Below, one piece after another: positions 12,205 through 23,860 of a DNA stretch of 64,000 bases. The notes under the pieces are model-generated. The model was not told the DNA's origin. It saw only the letters and a program-made list of their open reading frames with translations, and searched no databases. The position numbers and the translations under genes are program-made. Origin of the DNA: Trissonchulus latispiculum (taxonomy: Eukaryota; Nematoda; Enoplea; Enoplida; Ironidae); NCBI GenBank assembly GCA_030248195.1, contig JASAND010030463.1, forward strand, positions 1 to 64,000. Direction: 5' to 3'. Numbering within the stretch: the stretch's first letter is position 1; each line of letters opens with the position of its first letter.

Positions 12205-12536
12205 AATTTATTCAAGGAAAAGTTTTCACAGGTGGCCACACAATTTTATGAAAACTATCTGATCAAGAAAAGATTCAAAAGGAAAGAAAAAACATGTACA
12301 AATCAGAACCTAAAATGTGCAAAACTGACCGAAAAATCCTGAAAATAAGCATAAAAGGGCAACGCCCACTTCCAAAATTCAGATATAAACCTAAACATAG
12401 AAGAAAACACAAATATAGGTAAAACAGTTATATACGTATAAAAGCTAAAACAGAAAAAGTTAACATAATACAACAAAGAGATCAGTAATGTGAGATACAT
12501 ACATACTACAGTTGAGGGGGAAAATAAAACAAAAGT

Positions 12537-13730
12537 TCACTGGTCGGGTGTCAATTCCATCAAAAACGGTTTGAGTCTATTCACGTGAACAGTTTCAGGG
12601 GGGGCGTCTGAGTTGAGAGTAGATTGAATTTGACAATTGGTAGGAGAAATAACTTTAAGGACCCGAAACGGCCCCTCAAAAGCCGGGAGGTATTTACGGC
12701 TTGCCCCCTTCGGAATATTTGCCTTTGTAACGTCCTTCCAAACCATCATGCCTTCTTTATACGCAATAGTTTTGACTTTCGAATCATATTTATCCTTGCG
12801 TTTTTTCTGTGTGCAATATAATCATTCAAAAGTTTTCGAATATGTCGCATACGAGCACGAAGTTCATCTACATATGATGGTAAGAAATCAATAATTCGAG
12901 GTATAGGCGTTGTCAAAAAATTATCCGAAAAAAGCCGGGGGTCACGACCAAACAAGACATAATAAGGCGATTCCCCGGTCGAAGCATGTGGGACTGCGCG
13001 GTACGCAAACAGCACCCACGTGAGGAGTTCATCCCACCCCCGTTCATAGGCCAAAAGACATTTTCGTAGCATCCGTTTCAAGGTACCATTAAGTCTTTCA
13101 CACGCCCCATTGGATTCTGGGTGATAAGCTGTAGGACGTACATTTTTGGTGCCCATCAATTTACACAATTCCTCCATAAGGTGTGAGCAAAAGGGGCTGC
13201 CCCTATCGGTTAAAACCTCCCGGGGGGCCCCGTGAACCGCAATTATCTGTTCTGCAAAAATTCGTGCAATAGTAAGAGTCTGTTCATTTGGCATGGCAAA
13301 TGCCCAACCCCAACGTGAGAAAAAAATCGACCACCACCAATACTCTAGAATTTCCTTCCTTTGAGAGAGGAGCATGCATCACATCCATGCTCAACCTCTC
13401 AAAGGGAGCTTCGACCGGGGTAAACGCCTTCAGGTATGCCTGTGGTTTTGAGGGCCCCGGATTGCAAGCCGCACATACCCGACACCGGCTAATGTAGACC
13501 CCAATGTCCTTACTCATAGTGGGCCAATGGTATTTGAGGCTCAAAAACCTATACATTTTGGACCGTCCATTATGGCACCCACCCAATAGATCTTTGTGAC
13601 ATTCATCCAATACATACGTATAACAATTTTCCTGAACGACAATCAGTTTTGGGCGTTCCTGACGCTGAGATTTGCCAAGACGGTATAGGACACCCTCCTC
13701 CAGAAAAAATTCGCTCGAATGTTTTCGCAA
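12537..13730 (-). pseudogene. Gypsy integrase (HHCC, DDE core, GPY/F), frameshifted
   Basis: The upstream piece (13730-13284) carries a zinc-binding region (H..LLGGCHNGRSKMYRF ... CRVCAAC) and the first catalytic Asp in RLSMDVMHAP. A second frame (13375-12746) carries the second Asp in EVLTDRGSPF and the Glu in NGACERLNGTLKRM. A third frame (12749-12537) carries the GPY/F-type module (AFEGPFRVLKV, then VHVNRLKPF). There is no chromodomain after it. At least two frame changes (near 13,330 and 12,748) disable it. Confidence 0.85.
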
Positions 13731-13780
13731 AAACGTAGCGAAGTTTGCTTCAGATGGAAATTGCTTTTTCTCTAAAAAGT

Positions 13781-16275
13781 CTATAATTGCCTTAGTAAAC
13801 TGATCTTGCTGCAGAGCTTTTTCCAGACAGCCATAGCTGTAGCGGTAGGACGGGGGGCATTCACGCCCTCCTCAGGAGCCTCTTCCTCGAGAACATCTTC
13901 AAGAATTGACCCCACAAAAATATCTGGAATACGTGGATGGTCAGCAAAAGACCCTGCCTCCTCCCAGGGTGGGGGATTTCTAGACAATGCATCCGGGGCC
14001 CCATTAGTAATTCCTGGGCGGTGGATGACCCGAAATTTGAAGCCACGAAGAAAAGACACCCACCGGGCAATCCGTCCCGCTACAGCTTTGGACTTAGGCT
14101 CTCCGCTAAACATATATTCCAAAGCTTGATGGTCCGTAATTACATCAAAGTGCTGTAAAATAAGGTAATGTTGGAAATAGGAGACACCAAAAAAGACCGC
14201 TAAGCCCTCCAGCTCAGTTGTAGTATAGTTTTTCTCCGCTCGCGCTGGAGCGAGCGCACGAGCGGCGTATGCAATAGGATGAAGTTTCTGCTTATCATCG
14301 AGTTGTTGGAGGACGGCCCCTATACCGTAATGGCTAGCGTCAGTTGCCAACGTAAAAGGTTTTGTAAAGTCCGGATACATGAGAACCGGTGCCGTGATAA
14401 GTTTCTCCTTGAGTGTTTCAAAGGCCGGCTGGCAGGCTGCGTCCCAAATGAATTCCCGGTCCTTTTTCAAGAGGGCGACAATAGGGCTTGCAATTTTCGA
14501 AAAATTTGGGACAAAACGACGGTAATAGCCAGCTAAACCCAAAAAACTTTGCACATCTTTCACAGATTTAGGCGCTGGAAACGTTTGACAACCCGTACTT
14601 TTTCGGGATCAGTCGAAATACCAAAAGCAGATAGAATATGCCCCAAAAAAGCCATTTCAGACCGCCCAAATTCGCATTTAGAAAGTTTCAGTAGGACATG
14701 CTCCCTTGAACAGCGGAGGAAAGCCTCCAAAAGTCGCTTCAAGTGATCCAACTGGGTGGCCGAGGTAACGAGGACATCATCAATATACACTATGAATCCC
14801 TCCATGATTCTGTCAATAATGCGTTGAAACGTACTAGGGGCGTTGCAAAGCCCAAACGGCATGACTTTAAATTCATAAAGTCCTGAATGAGTAATAAAAG
14901 CCGTTTTTTCTCTATCTGGAGGGTAAATAGGAATCTGATGAAAACCCGACGCAAGATCTAACTTCGAAAAAATAGAATGTCCCAAAATGCTCTCAAAAAG
15001 ACCTGTAATATATGGGATGGGGTAGCAGTCCTTTTTTGTGACCGCATTGAGTTTTCTATAGTCAACACACAACCTCCAATCCCCGTCCTTTTTCGCGACT
15101 AAAATGATGGGGGAGGCCCATGGACTACGAGAGGGTTGAATCAACCCCTGTTCTAGCCAGGCTGCCAACTTCTCATCAATAATTTTCTTTTGCGCCGGGT
15201 TTACTTTATAGGTCCGAGCTTTTATTGGGCGCTTACCAGGCTCGATTTCAATATAGTGATAGTCGATGTCCGTCTTACCGAAGCCCCCAGCTGCATCCCA
15301 AATTTGAGGAAAATTCAAAATCATAAGGCGTAACCGTCGCTGGTTACGCCGAGTTAAACAGCAATTATGTAATTGAATCTTGCTGTTCAGGAGAGCACGT
15401 ACCTGTAAATCCGAGAGGGGCACCGCGGAGCCCCCCGAGACAAGACCTGCCAGCTGACTTTCTGGTTGTGTACGTATATACGTATATTCCAAAATAGTGC
15501 CGGAAAAAAGGTCAGGCCACGGAATACGTATATAACCAAGCTCACCGGGATGTGCCTTGAGGGATACATAATAATGGTGCCAATTATCATTCAAAGTTTG
15601 AGACAGACTTGTATCAGACACAGAAAAAGTTCGTACAGAAGTCATAAGATCGGGATAAGATAAGTTCGGGGTAGAAAGTTCGGGATGGCTTGAACTTGAA
15701 AAAATAAGTTCGGGATGATCCTCGGACGGAGGTTCAGCAGCTAAACTGGTCCGGTCGAACCCGGGCGCAAGTTGAGCTGACGAAGAAAACGAAGGAGACT
15801 CCAGGAGGGCGGGGTCGATCCCCCTCACCTCTTGTGGCCAACCTTCCCCCCGTACAAGGCCAAACTTAGAAGAGGGAGGAGCCAAAAGAGTTTCTGACTC
15901 CTTCCGTAGCCGAAAAACCGGCTGGTCTTCTACCCAGACTTGAACGTCGTCTGAAAATGTTACAGAGACAAGAGGTAAACCCAGACTCTGACCTTCTGCG
16001 ACAGGAGAGAGGTCCTCCCCCTGCAAAAGACACGATTTCAAAACTTTCTCCCCGCAATCTCCCAAACTCGAGTCACTTGTCAGGGGAGGGTCGGGGGGTT
16101 CGAGTGGAGCTGTTACCCCTTTTTGCGCAGATTTCACTTCTGGAAGTTCATCTTGGTCCTCACAAGCGTCTACCGGAAGAATTTCGGCCATAGGACTTTT
16201 TGGTGTCTTTACCCCCTCTTTTTGGGGTAGACTCACGGCTACCCCCTCTTTTTGGGTGGATCCTCTGTTGGCCAA
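13781..16275 (-). pseudogene. Gypsy reverse transcriptase-RNase H, frameshifted
   Basis: The frame at 16275-14560 (571 codons) begins with a long Ser/Pro-rich linker, then RT. It contains CVDYRKLNAVT, FSKLDLASGFHQIPI, MPFGLCNAPSTFQ and the catalytic YIDDVLV box, then FLGHILS. A frame change near 14,562 leads into the connection and RNase H at 14563-13781. That part has SFLGLAGYYRRF, the RNase H Asp in TLATDASHYG, Glu in TELEGLA, Asp in VITDHQALEYM and APDALSR. Motifs are undamaged, so only the reading frame is broken. Confidence 0.92.
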
Positions 16276-17497
16276 AAGGCAAGAGAAAAAACGCTATCAT
16301 CTTCAAAATCTGAATCAGTTGCCAACTTATACGTAAGGGCTGAGGCGACATGAAGGGGAGGAATACCCAAATTATCGTCGACTGCAAAGACCATATCATT
16401 GATATAAGGGTCCTGAGAGACACGAGCTTGAGAGACCACCAAAGGTTTCGAAAAGTTCGAACCGTCAGAAGCATAGTCTAAAGTGGGAATCACAGACCCC
16501 ACTACCGTAGATCGTGAAATAGATATGGGGGAATTTGTGGGATTGACCAATAAATACTCGAAAAAATGATCTTGTACTTCCACTACCCCAGCGTAGGGCA
16601 AAACTTTGTTGTCGTCAATAAAAGAATCGAACGGCTCAAAAAAATATAGAGGATCAGCGAGAGTAGAGGAGATACGGGCCTTTGCCCATTTCTCCGTGGA
16701 CGGGGGAATTTGTACGTCAATGGCCAGAACCACGGCAAAAGCCATTGCATCACCCAAGTCCCATTCGGCCCGAATTTCCTCAGGAGTGAGCATTTTTAGC
16801 CTCAATCCATTCATACTAACACGATTTTCAGAAAAAATAATATCCCAACTGTAAGCTTTCAAAAAATCAGTTCCGAGTAAAATATCACGATAAAATTGGG
16901 AGCAAGATGAAAATGCCACCCAAATTGAATTCCGCCCACTTCAAAAGGGATATAAACTTTTCCTTCGATACGTAGTGTGGTATCCCCCGAAGTTCTAGCC
17001 CTAACAGCATCTGGAAATTGAACCACAATGTCTGCTCCCGCTCTCAAAAGACGATCTAGGCCTCCCTGACTAATAATTGAAATAGAAGCGCCCGTTTCTA
17101 CAATGGCCATCAAATATTGACCCTTAATATTGATCATAACTGCTTGTGTATTGTCCCCAGCAGCTAAAACGGGTTCAGATTGCAAATCAGAAATAGAGTT
17201 GGGCACGACCACCAAAGAATGTAGGGGCTTTTCCGGAGCCGACACACCCCCCGGGGCGGGTCTGGATGGTGGATCCGCCGCACACCCAGACGCGCCCCCA
17301 CTGGCCCCAGTCCCAGAGGCCGCGTCAGCCACCGCACCCTGAGACTGAGGCACAGCGAGTCCCGCAGTCTGTTCCCAAGACGTCACAGTCGGTGAGGAAG
17401 ATTCCCCATTCAGAGAGAGCAGAGAGGGGGGGTCGGAACCCTCCTCCACGGGTTGGGCAACTTCGTCAGTTTCGGGCACCGTCACCTCACAGCCCAA
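16239..17497 (-). pseudogene. Gypsy protease region, frameshifted, Asp to Glu in active site
   Basis: A Ser/Pro/Ala-rich stretch is followed by a retropepsin-like segment with AIVETGASISIIS at about residues 132-144 of the 17497 frame. The usual catalytic motif is D-T/S-G; here the first residue is Glu. The downstream flap/GTDFLKAY-type segment (LLGTDFLKAYSWDI) lies in the next frame (16919-16239) after a frame change near 16,890. Either the protease is dead, or the change is a late mutation in a decaying copy. Confidence 0.75.
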
Positions 17498-17524
17498 AAT
17501 ATCTTCCCGTTCAAGCTTTTCTGG

Positions 17525-20014
17525 CTACGCGTCCGCAATGGCATGGCCCAAATCAAAAATCTGTTTCTTCAAAACCTCAGTAAACTTTTTCATGTGAGTA
17601 TACGTATGCATATGAATAGCTGCCAACGTCGTAAAATTCGACTGAATCATAGAAAAAGACTGAACGATTTGTTCGCGAGTCGTATCTGCTGAAGAACCTA
17701 CCCCGAATACGTGTGGCTCCGAAGGCTGCGACAATGCGACAATGCCTCCCCTGGGGTAGATCGTGGGGTTCGGGCGTCAAGTTTGTCGATCACCCGCAAG
17801 ATGTCCTTCATAGACGGTTCCCCGTAAGCCCCCAAAGGAACGAACGACGCCGCATATTTGTCATTTGCCCCGGCATAAACCTGCTGGACACAGTGCTTCT
17901 CCCGGTCACCCGGGTCATTCTAAATATCTAGCGCCAAAGCTTGAAGTTCCGAGATATACTTGCGTATATGTTCTCCGGGACGTTGAAGTCGATTGACGAA
18001 AGCTGTGTATTTTTGCTGGTAAGACAACTGCGGTTTAGGAAACTGAGTTTTCAAAAGTTTCAAAATACTGTCGTATGAATCGATCATAGAAAGACCCGCA
18101 CGGGAGGCATAAATTTCAGCCTTACCCGCCAATTTACTGTATAGAAGACGAGGCCACTGATCTTTGGGAATTTGATACGTTTCCACTGCCGATTCAAATT
18201 GTGGAAACCAGTCTTCAACGTAAACTTGTTCTGGGTCAAGCCGCGGAACGTCCCGGAGAATTTCTATATACGTACGAAAAAGGCTGGTGGAGGGGGTGGG
18301 TCGGAAGCCACCCTTGAATTTCCCAGTACGAAATCTGACGTTTGGACATTGCGTGGACTGGTTTCCACCGTCTGATTTACAGCTGGTACTACCGGACCCG
18401 TAACCACTTGGTTAGGCACCGGTACGTACATATGAGCCGCCGGCTGTACAGCAACAGAAGTTCCAGCAGAAAATTGTGCCGGAGAATTATATACGTATAC
18501 TGGGTTCCCGTGCATATCAACGGCATAATAGCCGGGTTGTGCCGAAGGCGGCACAGGCTGCACAATCTGAGGTGTATACGTATATAATGGCTGCTGAGCC
18601 GGGGATTGTGAAAAACCCGGCATAGACGATGACATTTGGGCCGGTTGTTGAACATTTTGAGCGGCCTGTGCTTGACCTGACGGAGAAGCACGCTGAAACG
18701 TACCTTGCGGGTGCTGTACAGACGGTGGACACCAAACATGTCCTGAATTTTGGCCAAAATTAGGTGATCTCCCTTGGGCGCCGTTTACAAGACTGGGGAC
18801 TCACAGAGTGGGTTGGCCCACCTGTCCCCGGACGACAAAGCCGAACTGCACCCTTGATCTGACGTAAAATTAGACGTACTTTTCGACTGAGACTGGCACT
18901 CAGGCGCAAGAGATTCGGATCGTCTCTGGGGAGGAGGAACGAACGCCCCCCGATTCTGATCGTAACCACCCAACATTCTGTCGGGTTTTTCTGCGGTGTC
19001 ATGCTGGGCCTGGGGAGGAGCCACAGCTGCAGACTTCGCGGGAGTGGGAGGGACTTGCTGATGTTGTAACTGAATCAAATCATTTTCAGAAGTTTGGTTC
19101 AAAACAGGTTCGGGATTATTTTCCCCCGAACTTCTCTCCCCCGAACTTTTTGATCCCGAACTTTTCCCCCCCAACAGTTCAGAAACCGTGACTGGTGCCA
19201 GGCCGAGATTTTTTCGCCTGTAGTCCACATAATCTTGCATAGCTGTCAAAAGTTGCTCATCTTGGGAGTCGGAGTCGTCAATTTCAACTGATTCGTCAAA
19301 GGCATCAAATTGAGGGCCGGGAGTGAGCATTTGCCCCTCCTGAGGCGAATCTGAAGTCTGCAGCAATTCTGGTCCCCCAGACAAAGATTTTACCGTAGTT
19401 TCTTCCCCAGAAACTACTATTCCTGGGGGAATGGCATCTGATAGTACTTGGGGGCCCCCGACTGCGACACTGAGGACCGGGAACCTGCAGACTGCGAAAC
19501 TTGTGAGCGGATAGCTCCGGATTGTGACCGAGTCACTGGCCCCCCAAAAGTTTTATTTAGGTGACCGCCATACGGGGCCTCTGATGATGTAGACGGGGCC
19601 GTGGAGGTCGAAACCCTCAACTGGGACTGGGTTCGCCGAGAACTTGTGGGTGGGGGGGGAATCCGGGAAGGTCCCCCACGCCCCCCCGATCCTCTATCTG
19701 TGACTGGTTTGGCCTTAGAATATTGCCCTTCCCGTAATTGTGGGGGGGATGTCAGGAACATAGCCTTCCGGTCTTCTGGGGGTCCCCCTTCCAATGCCTG
19801 GAGCAGTTCCTCCCGGACTAGTGTTGGGGGAGGCACCCCCCCCCCGACCACGACCCCCCGATTTTGCAATACCTTGCTTTGAAGCCATGGGAGTCCCTCT
19901 ATCTAAATCAACCGGTCCGTCAAAGTATGATAAGAGCCCCCAAAGTTGTGCTCTTTGCTTCTCTCGCTTATCGTGCTCCCTTTTCTTCTCAGAAAAGGCT
20001 AGAACTTTGGACAT
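17525..20014 (-). pseudogene. Gypsy gag, multiply frameshifted
   Basis: The start is taken at 20014 (MSKVLAFSEKKREHDK), 12 bases inside the primer site. The coding signal runs through at least five frame segments: 20014-19715, 19869-19417, 19384-18785, 18635-18264 and 18186-17920. The N-terminal half is low-complexity (Gly/Pro/Ser/Gln-rich). The capsid-like part is at 18186-17920 (WPRLLYSKLAGKAEIY, LLKTQFPKPQLSYQQKYTAF, PGEHIRKYISELQALA), typical of Gypsy retrotransposon gag. No zinc knuckle was recognised. Confidence 0.8.
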
Positions 20015-20025
20015 CTACTGAAAAA

Positions 20026-20037
20026 TCACGGTCGCCA
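20026..20037 (-). promoter_or_regulatory. Primer-binding site, tRNA-Arg type
   Basis: On the minus strand the sequence TGGCGACCGTGA lies just upstream of the gag start. It matches the primer site complementary to the 3' end of tRNA-Arg used by several Gypsy-family elements. It places the end of the 5' LTR near 20,040. Confidence 0.75.
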
Positions 20038-20040
20038 CTA

Positions 20041-20800
20041 TTTGTGAAGTACTGTGTGTGTACCTCTGTAATAAACTATGTTGGACTTCACTAGATGATT
20101 GCAAGTAGGTGCTCAGTGTGTGATATCCAGTCCTAGCCAATTGAGAGAAGGTGCGAGAGTACTGTAGATTAGCGAGTAGATTAAGATAGAATTACTTGTG
20201 AGCCCTAAGCGACCGTCCCTAAAGCTGATAGACCAAATACCGCTAGATTTTACTATACCAAATACAAAATGCTCACACTAACTTTGGAATTGACATACAC
20301 GACTAATATAAAATACAAGTAGGGGGCACAATAAGCAGGTGCAAAGTACACAAGGGAGGGCGTTACCCAACTCCCAAATACCTAAACCTTGCCCAACGAC
20401 TCCTACCCACTAGTAAAATCGCCCAACCCCGACGCTGTAGACACTCCAACTGAACTTAAGCCTACACTTTTCTCACTTATATATGCTTTGTGCTACGGGC
20501 GTAGTTAGCCCAAAAGAAATCACTTTCATCATTCATGAATAAAACAATTATCGAAATAGTTCAAAGTTATATGGTTTCATCAAGTAGAATATACTTTAAG
20601 TCACACATATGAAGATAGCACTACGTGTAATTTTCAGTGCTGCGCTGCAGCGCAGCTAGCTACTAGTGCCCTAATGGGTAATATCCCACACTGTTACTAT
20701 AAAACCGACTTTTACTTCCTTTTCTGGCAACTTTTATTCTACTGTGTTCTGTTTATGCAAATTAGTTTCATGGCAAACTTGTTTGCTTTTCAGTCTTATT
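20041..20800 (-). other. Probable 5' LTR remnant of the Gypsy element
   Basis: By position the 5' LTR should occupy part of this interval, ending next to the primer site at about 20,040. No second copy was found, so the outer edge cannot be set. No gene is seen. Confidence 0.35.
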
Positions 20801-20805
20801 GAAGT

Positions 20806-21462
20806 AGTCTGATCAAGAGTTTATAATACCAAGAGTAAGGCACTCAGCTTTTCCTGATAGAACAAGCTTCGAATGCTTCGAGCTTAGAAAATGCTCGAAA
20901 CATTAAGGCCGAAATCTCGGGGGGCTTCTCAGCGTGTAAACATACTACGCTGACATTTTTCAAAAACGGGCGTTTTCGCCAAATTAAATACTATAACTTA
21001 AGCTAGGAAACTAGTACAGCAATAATATCTAGATCATTATGTTACGTAGAACGAGATCTTTTTAACTGTATAAAAATTATATAGTTCGGTTTAGGTAATC
21101 CCTCATAAATTCAGCAACAACGTAGGCATTTCTACGATATATGAAATTCCCAGAATTTTCGTGGCAAGGCTGCTTTATTGCCGGTTTTGTAAGAGATTAC
21201 CTACACCGAACTATATAATTTTATATAGTTAAAAAGAACTCGTTCTACGCAACATAATGATCTAAAAATTATTGCTGTACGAGTTTCCTAGCTCAAGTTA
21301 TAGTATTTAATTTGGCGAAAACGCCCGTTTTTGAAAACTGTTTACACGCTAGAAGCCACCACCCGAGATTTCGGCCTGAATGTTTCTAGCATCTTGCATA
21401 TTCTATTAGGAAGAGCTGAATGTCTTACTCTTGGTATTATAAACTCTTGGTCTGACTGTCTA
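20806..21462. repeat. Palindrome, ~650 bp
   Basis: Both ends carry the same inverted sequence: gtctgatcaagagtttataa and taccaagagtaaggcactca on the left, gactcttggtatt-type ends on the right at about 21,420-21,455. Inner pairs include cattatgttacgtagaacga on the left against tcgttctacgcaacataatg on the right, and aacgggcgttttcgcc against ggcgaaaacgcccgtt. The arms have only scattered mismatches. There is no ORF; it looks like a fold-back element or inverted duplication and may have cut the BEL element's 5' LTR. Confidence 0.8.
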
Positions 21463-21668
21463 TATCTTTATTGGTGTGTGTATTTTTCTCCTGCCATGTA
21501 ATGGCTAATTAAACCCAGATCAATTTTGTTTTCTTTGTATTAAAGACATACATCTTTTACATGGTGCACTTTTGAACCTGGTATTTCCTATTGTTCTCTT
21601 TATTAGCTTCTGATCTTTTCGGTGCCCGAGGGGCTCCAGTTTCTGGTGGATCGAATTTGGCTTATTTA

Positions 21669-21698
21669 TGCTGCTTTATCGGTTTCGATAAAGCAGCA
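21669..21698 (+). other. Perfect 13-bp stem hairpin in BEL leader
   Basis: TGCTGCTTTATCG and its exact complement flank a GTTT loop. It lies between the presumed end of the 5' LTR (about 21,555, followed by TGGTGCACTTTTG) and the gag start. It could be an RNA dimerisation or packaging signal; only the pairing is seen. Confidence 0.5.
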
Positions 21699-22079
21699 CA
21701 CTCGAATGAGAGCATAGTGATTTGTTTTTTGGATTTGCTGTTGGAGAGTCCAGATTAGATTTACAGTTTGCTTCAGTTTTTGAATTGCGAAGAAGCCATT
21801 GACTTCTGCTGCTGGGTATTCAAAGGTGAGTTTCGTTACGCTACAGCTGTTGTCTTAGTTGTCCTAAACTCAATTGGAAATCTTCTAGATTTTCAAGACT
21901 TGCCTTTTTGATTCTGAATACCAAAGCTCAATTCTAAAGAAGAGTCGCACACCTCTGTTTGAGTGTGTCTCGTTCCGAGTAGTAGTAGTAGTAGCAGTAA
22001 TGAACTGGTGCTTTGTTTGTTTGTTGCTTTTTGATGGACGCTAAGACTTTGAAAAGGCTTCAACGCCAATGATGAGCCA

Positions 22080-23395
22080 TTCGAGCTCATGTCACTCGCA
22101 ACTTGAATGCGGCGGAGGAAAGACTCAACGAAGGTTCAGAAACTGATCTTGAGAAGTTGATGAATATTGGAGATGCCTTGGCTAAATTTCAGGAGCAATT
22201 AGAAGAGTTTGACTTGCAGATTGTTGAGGACTTATTGAGGACGATGAAGCTGAAGCTGGCATTGAGGATGCTGTCGAAGTTAATGCCAGGATTACTGAAG
22301 CGATGATCAGCTTAGAGAATCAAAGACAGAAGCTTGAAAGCAGTGCTGAAGCACATGAAGGAAGTCAGAGTGGAGCTACAGCTATATCTGGGTCACATAA
22401 GAAGTTGTCTGCGAAGCTGCCCAAACTGAAGATAGAGATGATTGACGGTCATTCACTGAAATGGCAGGAATTTTGGGATCGCTTTGAGTCAGCAATCCAT
22501 AACAATGGGGATTTGAATCCTGTTGATAAGTTCAACTACCTCAAAGGTCTTTTACGGGAGAAGCTGACCGATTCGTCTGAGGGATTGTCGTGACCAATGC
22601 CAACTACAAGATAGCTATTGATACAGTTAATGAGAGATTTGGTGAGTGGTGATAAGCAAGTTGTCATCTTTTCTCATTTTGATGAACAGTTCCGTCTGCC
22701 TGTGGCGACATTAGAAGCTGCGAAATTGATAAGAATCTACGACATTCGCGGACTTGAGGCATTGGGCATTAAGGAAGACAACTTCAGTGTTGTATTTGTA
22801 CCACTTGTTTTGCAAAGTTGCCAGAAGAAATTCGGATAGATTTGAGACAAAGAATGGTTGACAAAACTGGGATCTGACTCAACTAAGGAAGCTGATGAAG
22901 GAAGAGATTGTAGGTCGTGAACTTGGTGAAAGCAAGCTTCAAGCTCCACCTAGTACACAGAAGAGATCAGCAGTAGGGAAGCTGTGTGCTACTTCCGAAG
23001 CCCTTGGTGCTTCTGTATCAAGGACCAAATGTGCGTTTTGCAAAGTACAACACTATTCGGGCAAATGCAGAAAATTTCCTGACGTGCCTACGAGAAAGCA
23101 GCAACTGAAAGATCGATGTTTTGGTTGCATACGAATGAGTCAATTTGGTTCAGTATGTCCTAATCCGAAGAAATGTTATCAGTGTGATGGCAGACACCAC
23201 AGAAGCTGTGTGCAAGGAAGTTTGAACATCAAAAGGAAATGGCTGTTAAAGCAGCTGAAGCACTTGATGAGCAGCAGGATTCCTATGAGACGTCCCAACC
23301 AGCCATGTTGTCTACTAGTCAAGAGGTTGTCATGCTACAGCTACATTGGAAGCGTCTGGAGGGAAAATGAAAGCCAGATTGTTTTTGACACGTGA
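22080..23395 (+). pseudogene. BEL gag, broken
   Basis: Fragments at 22103-22306 and 22303-22593 give a coiled N-terminus and a capsid segment (LPKLKIEMIDGHSLKWQEFW, FDRFESAIHNNG-like, FNYLKGLL) typical of BEL/Pao gag (DUF1759). The part after a frame change at 22,590-22,840 is degraded. At 22895-23395 two zinc-binding stretches follow (CAFCKVQHYSGKC, then CFGC ... CPNPKKCYQCDGRHHRSC). A (AGT)n run at about 21,979-21,995 precedes the gene. Confidence 0.82.
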
Positions 23396-23860
23396 AGCCA
23401 TAAACATTATGCAACGACCAGTGTTCAAAAAAGGCTCGGCTTGAAGTCAGTCAGTCATCAGACAATATGTGTCTGCACATTCGGTTCTGATCAGAGCACT
23501 GTATCGAATTGTCCACTTGTGAATTTGAAACTCAAATTATTGGATGGTTCCTATAAAAACCTCCAAGTCAATGTTTTTCCTGCAATCAGTGCACCGGTAC
23601 AACGAATTTTGGTTGATATCAACAGTTATCCTACTTTGAAGATCTACACTTAGCTGATTCGTCGACCAAAGAGTGCGATATGACTACAGTCGATCTGCTG
23701 ATCGGCAATGACTACTACATGGATCTTCTTTCAGTTGAAAGAATTCATCTGGACGATAGACTTTTCGCTATCCATTCATTTTTGGATGGGTACTTTCTGT
23801 ATGGCATAGTGAACACAACAGCATCAGTAGAACTAATACCCCCAGTTGTGGACAGCTAAC
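23396..23860 (+). pseudogene. BEL aspartic-protease domain, broken
   Basis: In one frame TFGSDQSTVSNCPLVNLKL is readable, and in the next MTTVDLLIGNDYYMDLLSVE followed by a GYFLYGIV-like end. These are characteristic of the DUF1758/peptidase-A17 region between gag and RT of BEL elements. At least one frame change and stops separate them. Confidence 0.7.

Larger units (their letters stand above)
10063..20040 (-). mobile_element. Degenerate Gypsy/Metaviridae retrotransposon with extra 3' ORFs
   Basis: On the minus strand the order is primer site, gag, protease, RT, RNase H, integrase with GPY/F tail, then two extra proteins. The PR-RT-RH-IN order and the domain motifs identify a Gypsy-type element. 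Gag-pol is spread over many reading frames, so it is no longer functional as read. A primer-binding site at 20037-20026 fixes the 5' end of the interior. Matching LTRs could not be found; the left end may be truncated near 10,060. Confidence 0.88.

Noticed and set aside
13806..17583. Plus-strand proteins across the Gypsy element
   Set aside because: They are antisense shadows of RT, RNase H, integrase and protease, whose motifs are clear on the minus strand.
9000..20800. A pair of LTRs for the Gypsy element
   Set aside because: Sequence right of the primer site (20,041 on) was compared by eye with the sequence left of 10,063 and no matching block was found.
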